Origin: JBGQOG01 sp052113705
GTDB lineage: Bacteria > Pseudomonadota > Alphaproteobacteria > Rhodobacterales > Rhodobacteraceae
Direction of reading: 5' to 3'
NCBI RefSeq assembly: GCF_052113705.1
Contig: NZ_JBGQOG010000016.1
Span: forward strand, 1 to 64,000
DNA: 64,000 nucleotides
Part shown: in pieces, positions 60,476 through 64,000 of the stretch
How positions within the stretch are numbered: position 1 is the first letter of the stretch
Layout: every line of letters starts with the position of its first letter
The notes under the pieces: generated by a model
What the model saw: the letters and a program-made list of their open reading frames with translations, nothing else
Told to the model about the DNA's origin: nothing
The model's database searches: none
Made by a program: the position numbers and the translations under genes

Positions 60476-61375
60476 ATGACCCTTCCCCCCCAAACCGGCA
60501 TGCCCGAGCCCCTCGCCCCCGGCCTGCGCCGGCTGATCGCCCCGAATCCTTCGCCGATGACCTATTGGGGCACCAACACCTATCTGTTGGGCGAAAAGAC
60601 GCTGGCGGTGATCGACCCCGGCCCCGCCGATCCGCAGCATCTGGCGGCGATTCTGGCCGCGGTTCCGGCAGGCGCCAGAATCAGCCATATTCTGGTGACC
60701 CATGCGCATCTGGACCATTCGCCCCTCGCGCGCGAACTGTCACAGCTTTCAGGCGCGCCGGTGCTGGCCTTTGGCGATGCGCAGGCGGGCCGCTCGCCGA
60801 TGATGCAGCGGCTGGCCACGGATGGCATGCAGGGCGGCGGCGAAGGCGTTGATGCGGATTTCACCCCCGATGTCACCCTGGCCGATGGCGCGGTGGTCGA
60901 AACCGCGGAATGGCGGCTGCAGGCGCTGCACAGCCCCGGCCATTTCTGCAATCACCTGTGTTTCATGGGCGCGGATTACGGCTTCAGCGGCGATCATGTG
61001 ATGGGCTGGTCCTCGACGCTGATCTCGCCGCCGGATGGGGATCTGGGGGATTACCTGCGCAGCCTGGACCGGCTCGCCGCGCGACGGCCGGACATTCTCT
61101 ATCCGGGCCATGGCGCACCGATCACGGATCCGGCGCACAGGATCGCCGAACTGGCCGCCCATCGCGCCGACCGCCACGCGCAAATCCGCGCCGCTCTGGC
61201 ACAGGGCCCGACCACGGCCCCTGCGCTTGCCGCCGCGCTTTATCAGGAGATTCCCCCCGCTCTGCTGGGCGCGGCCGCCCGAAATGTCTTTGCGCATCTG
61301 ATTGAACTGGTTCAGGAAAACGCGGCTCGCGCTGAAAAACCCCTGCATCCGTTGACGATTTTCGCGCCGGTGTAA
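60476..61375 (+). CDS. MBL-fold metallo-hydrolase
   Basis: A 299-residue metallo-beta-lactamase fold protein of the LACTB2/glyoxalase-II-like group. Metal-binding motif THAHLDH (75-81), second His in LHSPGHFCNHL (about 147-157), Asp in FSGDHVMGW (about 167), and final His in LYPGHGAPI (about 216). The C-terminal part (ALAQGPTTAPALAAALYQEI) forms the winged-helix-like extension of the LACTB2 subgroup, which cleaves RNA or thioesters. No signal peptide. Codes alone, divergent from the histidine kinase. Confidence 0.88.
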   Translation: MTLPPQTGMPEPLAPGLRRLIAPNPSPMTYWGTNTYLLGEKTLAVIDPGPADPQHLAAILAAVPAGARISHILVTHAHLDHSPLARELSQLSGAPVLAFGDAQAGRSPMMQRLATDGMQGGGEGVDADFTPDVTLADGAVVETAEWRLQALHSPGHFCNHLCFMGADYGFSGDHVMGWSSTLISPPDGDLGDYLRSLDRLAARRPDILYPGHGAPITDPAHRIAELAAHRADRHAQIRAALAQGPTTAPALAAALYQEIPPALLGAAARNVFAHLIELVQENAARAEKPLHPLTIFAPV

Positions 61376-61404
61376 TTTTTCTGAAAAAATCTGTCAGAAC
61401 CCAC

Positions 61405-61433
61405 TTGCAGCCCCCAAAAGCCGCCGCTATACA
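61405..61433 (+). promoter_or_regulatory. tRNA-Asn promoter
   Basis: TTGCAG (61405-61410), 17 bases, TATACA (61428-61433), with the tRNA beginning 12 bases after the -10 box. Confidence 0.75.
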
Positions 61434-61444
61434 CCCCCTCGTGT

Positions 61445-61519
61445 TCCGGCGTAGCTCAGCGGTAGAGCAGTTGACTGTTAATCAATTGGTCGTAGGTTCG
61501 ATCCCTACCGCCGGAGCCA
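61445..61519 (+). tRNA. tRNA-Asn (anticodon GTT)
   Basis: A 75-base cloverleaf with encoded CCA. Acceptor TCCGGCG/CGCCGGA, D arm GCTCAGCGGTAGAGC, anticodon stem GTTGA/TCAAT with loop CTGTTAA (anticodon GTT), T arm with GGTTCGATCC. Confidence 0.96.
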
Positions 61520-61963
61520 AAACTTCCGCAAGTTGCTGAAGTTGCTACGATTTCCCTGATTTAGGTTCAATGTGTCACACTCAGGTGTCACACTTTCAAC
61601 CCGGGTCAGAGGGCGACCCGCTCAACCGCGCGCGCCCCGCAATGCCCCCCACTTTTCATCATGTCCAACGCGGCAGCACCTTTCAGTGGCGCCGAGGCAA
61701 TCGCGCGCATCCGCAACCTGATCTTTGCCCACGGCAGGGCCGACGCGCGCCGGTTGGACGATGGCAGGCGGCTTCGGATGGAGCGCTTGCGCGCAAAGGC
61801 CCCGATGATTGCCCGATCTTGCGCCATATCGCGTTGCAATGCCGATTTGGCCGAATATCGGCTTGACGCGCCTGCCATTGCACTGCGTCCTTGGCACTGG
61901 AAACAGGACGTCCGACCCTGAACAGTGACAGGATCCGGCCACAAGGTAAGCGACATCAAGGAT
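61520..61963. other. Region between tRNA-Asn and the LysR gene, no confident gene
   Basis: About 445 bases. A short direct repeat GTGTCACAC / GTGTCACACT lies at about 61571-61600. A plus frame 61661-61921 (86 residues) starting MSNAAAPFSGAEAIARIRNL is open but has no recognised family and no good ribosome site. The place after a tRNA is a common integration site, but no integrase, repeated tRNA end or other sign of an island is seen. Confidence 0.4.
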
Positions 61964-62956
61964 ATGGGGTTTTCTCATCTCGACTGGAACCTGTTGCGCA
62001 GCTTCGTGACGATCGCGCAATCGCAGTCGATCACCGATGCGGCCCAGCGCCTGTGCCTGACCCAGCCCGCGGTTTCCGGCAGTCTGAAGCGGCTGGAGGA
62101 ACAGGTCGGATACCGGCTGATTGAGCGCAGTTCGACCATGTTCGAACTGACCGATGCGGGCCGCACGCTGCTGGCCGAGGCCATCGACATCACCGCCGCG
62201 GTCTCGCGCCTGCCCGCCTCGCTTGAGGAAGCCGAGAAGGTGCTGACCGGCGCCGCGACAATCGTTCTCGCCTCGCATGTGGAAAGCCCCGAATTCGATG
62301 CAGCCCTCGCGCTGTTTCACCGCCGCCACCCGCAGGTGCGCCTGACCTTGCAGGTCGAGGCCTCGCGCGAGGCCTTGGCGATGGTCGCGGCACGGCGGGC
62401 CAATATGGCGGTCTGCGTGGTGGGCGAATGCAATCTGCAGCTGGAATACACCCTGTTGTTTCAGGAGCATTTCGGCCTCTATTGCGGCCCCTCCCACCCG
62501 CTCTTCGGCATCGAGGGATTGTCGATTGCCGATCTGGCCGGGCACGAATCGATCGGCTATCTGGCCGAGCGCAGCAACCGGGCCCTGCACGAGCTGAGCG
62601 CGTTGCGCCTGCGCTGCGGCATGCAAACCGAACTGGTGGGGCAGTCGCATAACCTTGAGGAAGTGCGCCGCATGGTGATTGCGGGCTTCGGGATCGGCCC
62701 GCTCCCGATCCATGTGGCCGAGCGCGATTGCGCGGCAGGTCGACTCTGGCGCCTGCCGCCCTATGAGGGAACGCCGCAGGCCGGGGTCTATTTCGTGACC
62801 CTGCCCGCCGCCCTGCGCAGCCGCATCGAGGACGAGCTGCACCGCGCCTTTGCCGAACAGGTCGCGCTGAGCCCGCCCGAAGCGCGGATCTATGGTGAGG
62901 CTTCCCATGAGGGGGCTGCGGCGCGCGCGGCGCGCGGATCGGATGACACCGCATAG
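61964..62956 (+). CDS. LysR-family transcriptional regulator
   Basis: A 330-residue DNA-binding regulator. The winged helix-turn-helix is at the N-terminus: LDWNLLRSFVTIAQSQSITD, AAQRLCLTQPAVSGSLKRLE. The C-terminal effector domain (about 90-300) has the periplasmic-binding-protein-like fold. ATG 61964 (MGFSHLDWN) is chosen over a GTG at 61925 because it fits the usual distance to the HTH; the short AAGGAT ahead of it is close. It lies upstream of, and in the same direction as, a peptide-type ABC receptor gene, which is its likely target. Confidence 0.88.
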   Translation: MGFSHLDWNLLRSFVTIAQSQSITDAAQRLCLTQPAVSGSLKRLEEQVGYRLIERSSTMFELTDAGRTLLAEAIDITAAVSRLPASLEEAEKVLTGAATIVLASHVESPEFDAALALFHRRHPQVRLTLQVEASREALAMVAARRANMAVCVVGECNLQLEYTLLFQEHFGLYCGPSHPLFGIEGLSIADLAGHESIGYLAERSNRALHELSALRLRCGMQTELVGQSHNLEEVRRMVIAGFGIGPLPIHVAERDCAAGRLWRLPPYEGTPQAGVYFVTLPAALRSRIEDELHRAFAEQVALSPPEARIYGEASHEGAAARAARGSDDTA

Positions 62957-63062
62957 ATTGGCCTGATGGGCCGGATCGTTCAAAATTATTCGACATGGAG
63001 ACCATAGCGCCGCAGTCTGGGATGCAGGACGCCAGCGTCCCCAAAAAACTGTCGGACCCCGA

Positions 63063-63082
63063 TGTTCCCTTTCCCGGGAACA
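63063..63082. promoter_or_regulatory. Palindrome upstream of the ABC receptor gene
   Basis: TGTTCCCTTTCCCGGGAACA: 7-base inverted arms around a six-base centre, 61 bases before the receptor start. A possible operator for the LysR-type protein encoded just upstream or for another regulator. Confidence 0.4.
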
Positions 63083-63142
63083 GGGATTTATCCAAAAAAA
63101 CAGGTCGATTCTCACGACCGATCCAACAGGAAGGTCCATAAG

Positions 63143-64000
63143 ATGCTTTCACCGAAAGCGCTCCGCCGAGGAGCGCTCACGCTCTCGCTTTGCCTCACGG
63201 CTCTGTCCAATGCGGCCCTTGCCCAAGACACGCCCGTCGCGGGGGGCCGGCTTGACCTTGTGGTCCAGCCCGAACCGCCCAGCCTGATGATCGGCATCAC
63301 CACCAACGGGCCCAGCCTGCTGGTGGCCGGGTCGATCTACGAAGGCCTGCTGCGCTATGACAGCGATCTGAAGCCCTATCCCGCGCTGGCCGAAAGCTGG
63401 GAAAGCTCGGAGGACGGGCTGACCTTCACCTTTCACCTGCGTCAGGGTGTGAAGTTCTCGGATGGGGAACCCTTCTCGGCCAAGGATGTGCTGTTCACCT
63501 TCACCGAATTCCTGACCGAGACCAATCCGAAGTGGCGCGAGGTCATGCGCCATGTCGAGGCGATCACCGCCCCCGATGAGCACACCGTGGTTTTCAAACT
63601 GAAGGAAGGTTACGGCCCGTTCATCCGCTCGTTCAGCTATACGGTCGCGCCGATCATCCCCGCGCATCTCTATCAGGGCACCGATTTCACCAAGAACCCG
63701 AACAACGACAAACCCGTCGGCACCGGCCCCTTCGTTCTGAAGGAATGGAAAAAAGGGTCTTTCATCGACCTCGAGAAGAACCCCGAGTACTGGAACCCGG
63801 GCCACCCCTATCTGGACCAGGTCGTCTATCACGTCGTCCCCGACGCCGCCTCGCGCGCCACGGCCTTTGAGACCCGCACCGTCTCGGTTCTGCCCGGCGG
63901 CTCGGTCGAGAACTTCGACATTGCGCGCCTTGCCAAGGAAGACGGCGTCTGCGTCACCGAAAAGGGCTGGGAATACAACGGCCCGATGTCCTTCCTCTGG
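63143..64000 (+). CDS. ABC transporter solute-binding protein, family 5 (cut by window edge)
   Basis: The first 286 residues of a periplasmic receptor of the oligopeptide/nickel type. A Sec signal MLSPKALRRGALTLSLCLTA ends at ALAQ. The family pattern is clear: LVVQPEPPSLMIGITTNGPS, SIYEGLLRYDSDLKPYPALA, ESWESSEDGLTFTFHLRQGV, KFSDGEPFSAKDVLFTF and PVGTGPFVLKEWKKGS. ATG 63143 follows GGAAGG by eight bases. The remaining about 220 residues and any permease genes lie beyond the window. Confidence 0.93.
   Translation, partial: MLSPKALRRGALTLSLCLTALSNAALAQDTPVAGGRLDLVVQPEPPSLMIGITTNGPSLLVAGSIYEGLLRYDSDLKPYPALAESWESSEDGLTFTFHLRQGVKFSDGEPFSAKDVLFTFTEFLTETNPKWREVMRHVEAITAPDEHTVVFKLKEGYGPFIRSFSYTVAPIIPAHLYQGTDFTKNPNNDKPVGTGPFVLKEWKKGSFIDLEKNPEYWNPGHPYLDQVVYHVVPDAASRATAFETRTVSVLPGGSVENFDIARLAKEDGVCVTEKGWEYNGPMSFLW

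Noticed and set aside
61445..61963. tRNA-Asn as the border of an integrated island
   Set aside because: No integrase, no direct repeat of the tRNA 3' end within the window, and ordinary genes follow.

Overview
The window is a GC-rich alphaproteobacterial chromosome segment, most likely from Rhodobacter or a close relative in the Rhodobacteraceae. The evidence is the TakP-type TRAP receptor, the zwf-pgl-pgi and edd Entner-Doudoroff genes with a shared CceR-like operator, a class II (B12-dependent) ribonucleotide reductase, the Bpt leucyltransferase, a Brucella-like RibH2, and lineage-restricted families (DUF6778, DUF2852, and a PIN protein next to an RlmI-like methyltransferase).

Layout. 1-1620 is a graveyard of nested IS remnants (IS3, IS30, a second IS3, IS5) ending in a broken RNase H-like gene. 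1946-7592 holds an HNH nuclease, an esterase, an AlkA-type glycosylase and an MFS transporter. 5985-15104 is the sugar-catabolic core: the coupled minus-strand operon zwf-pgl-pgi and plus-strand edd, with a methyltransferase, PIN and DUF2478 operon and a DUF6778 lipoprotein between them. 15201-20631 holds glnE with a small coupled partner, a YbaK deacylase, a DUF2852 membrane protein and bpt. 21009-24839 is a TakPQM TRAP system split into two convergent units. 25299-27882 is ilvBN behind a leader-peptide attenuator. 28497-30050 holds an XRE regulator and ribH under an FMN riboswitch. 30310-37283 is a three-gene operon of transglutaminase, DUF2126, circularly permuted ATP-grasp and alpha-E domains, whose product is not known. 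37537-41674 is nrdJ with NrdR-box-like and DnaA-box-like sequences upstream.

42375-51753 is an accessory catabolic locus: a TetR regulator followed by nine co-directional genes comprising two complete TRAP transporters around a GAF protein and an amidohydrolase, closed by an SDR oxidoreductase and a terminator. A 12-base element is shared by the tetR and transporter promoter regions. 51956-61519 holds an acyl-CoA synthetase, tRNA-Val, an HU-like protein, an exported protein with a MIB/HERC2-like domain, lon, a histidine kinase with no adjacent response regulator, an MBL-fold hydrolase and tRNA-Asn. The end of the window holds a LysR regulator and a truncated family 5 solute-binding protein.

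The regulatory DNA is unusually readable: an FMN riboswitch, an ilv attenuator with mutually exclusive hairpins, paired CceR-like operators, paired NrdR-like boxes, a candidate two-site operator at the DUF2852 gene and many intrinsic terminators. The parts I consider least explained are the transglutaminase/ATP-grasp/alpha-E operon, the MIB/HERC2-like exported protein, the double-TRAP operon and the DUF2852 operator pair. I found no CRISPR array, prophage or obvious defence island. All names come from reading the sequence against remembered families; no database search was run.
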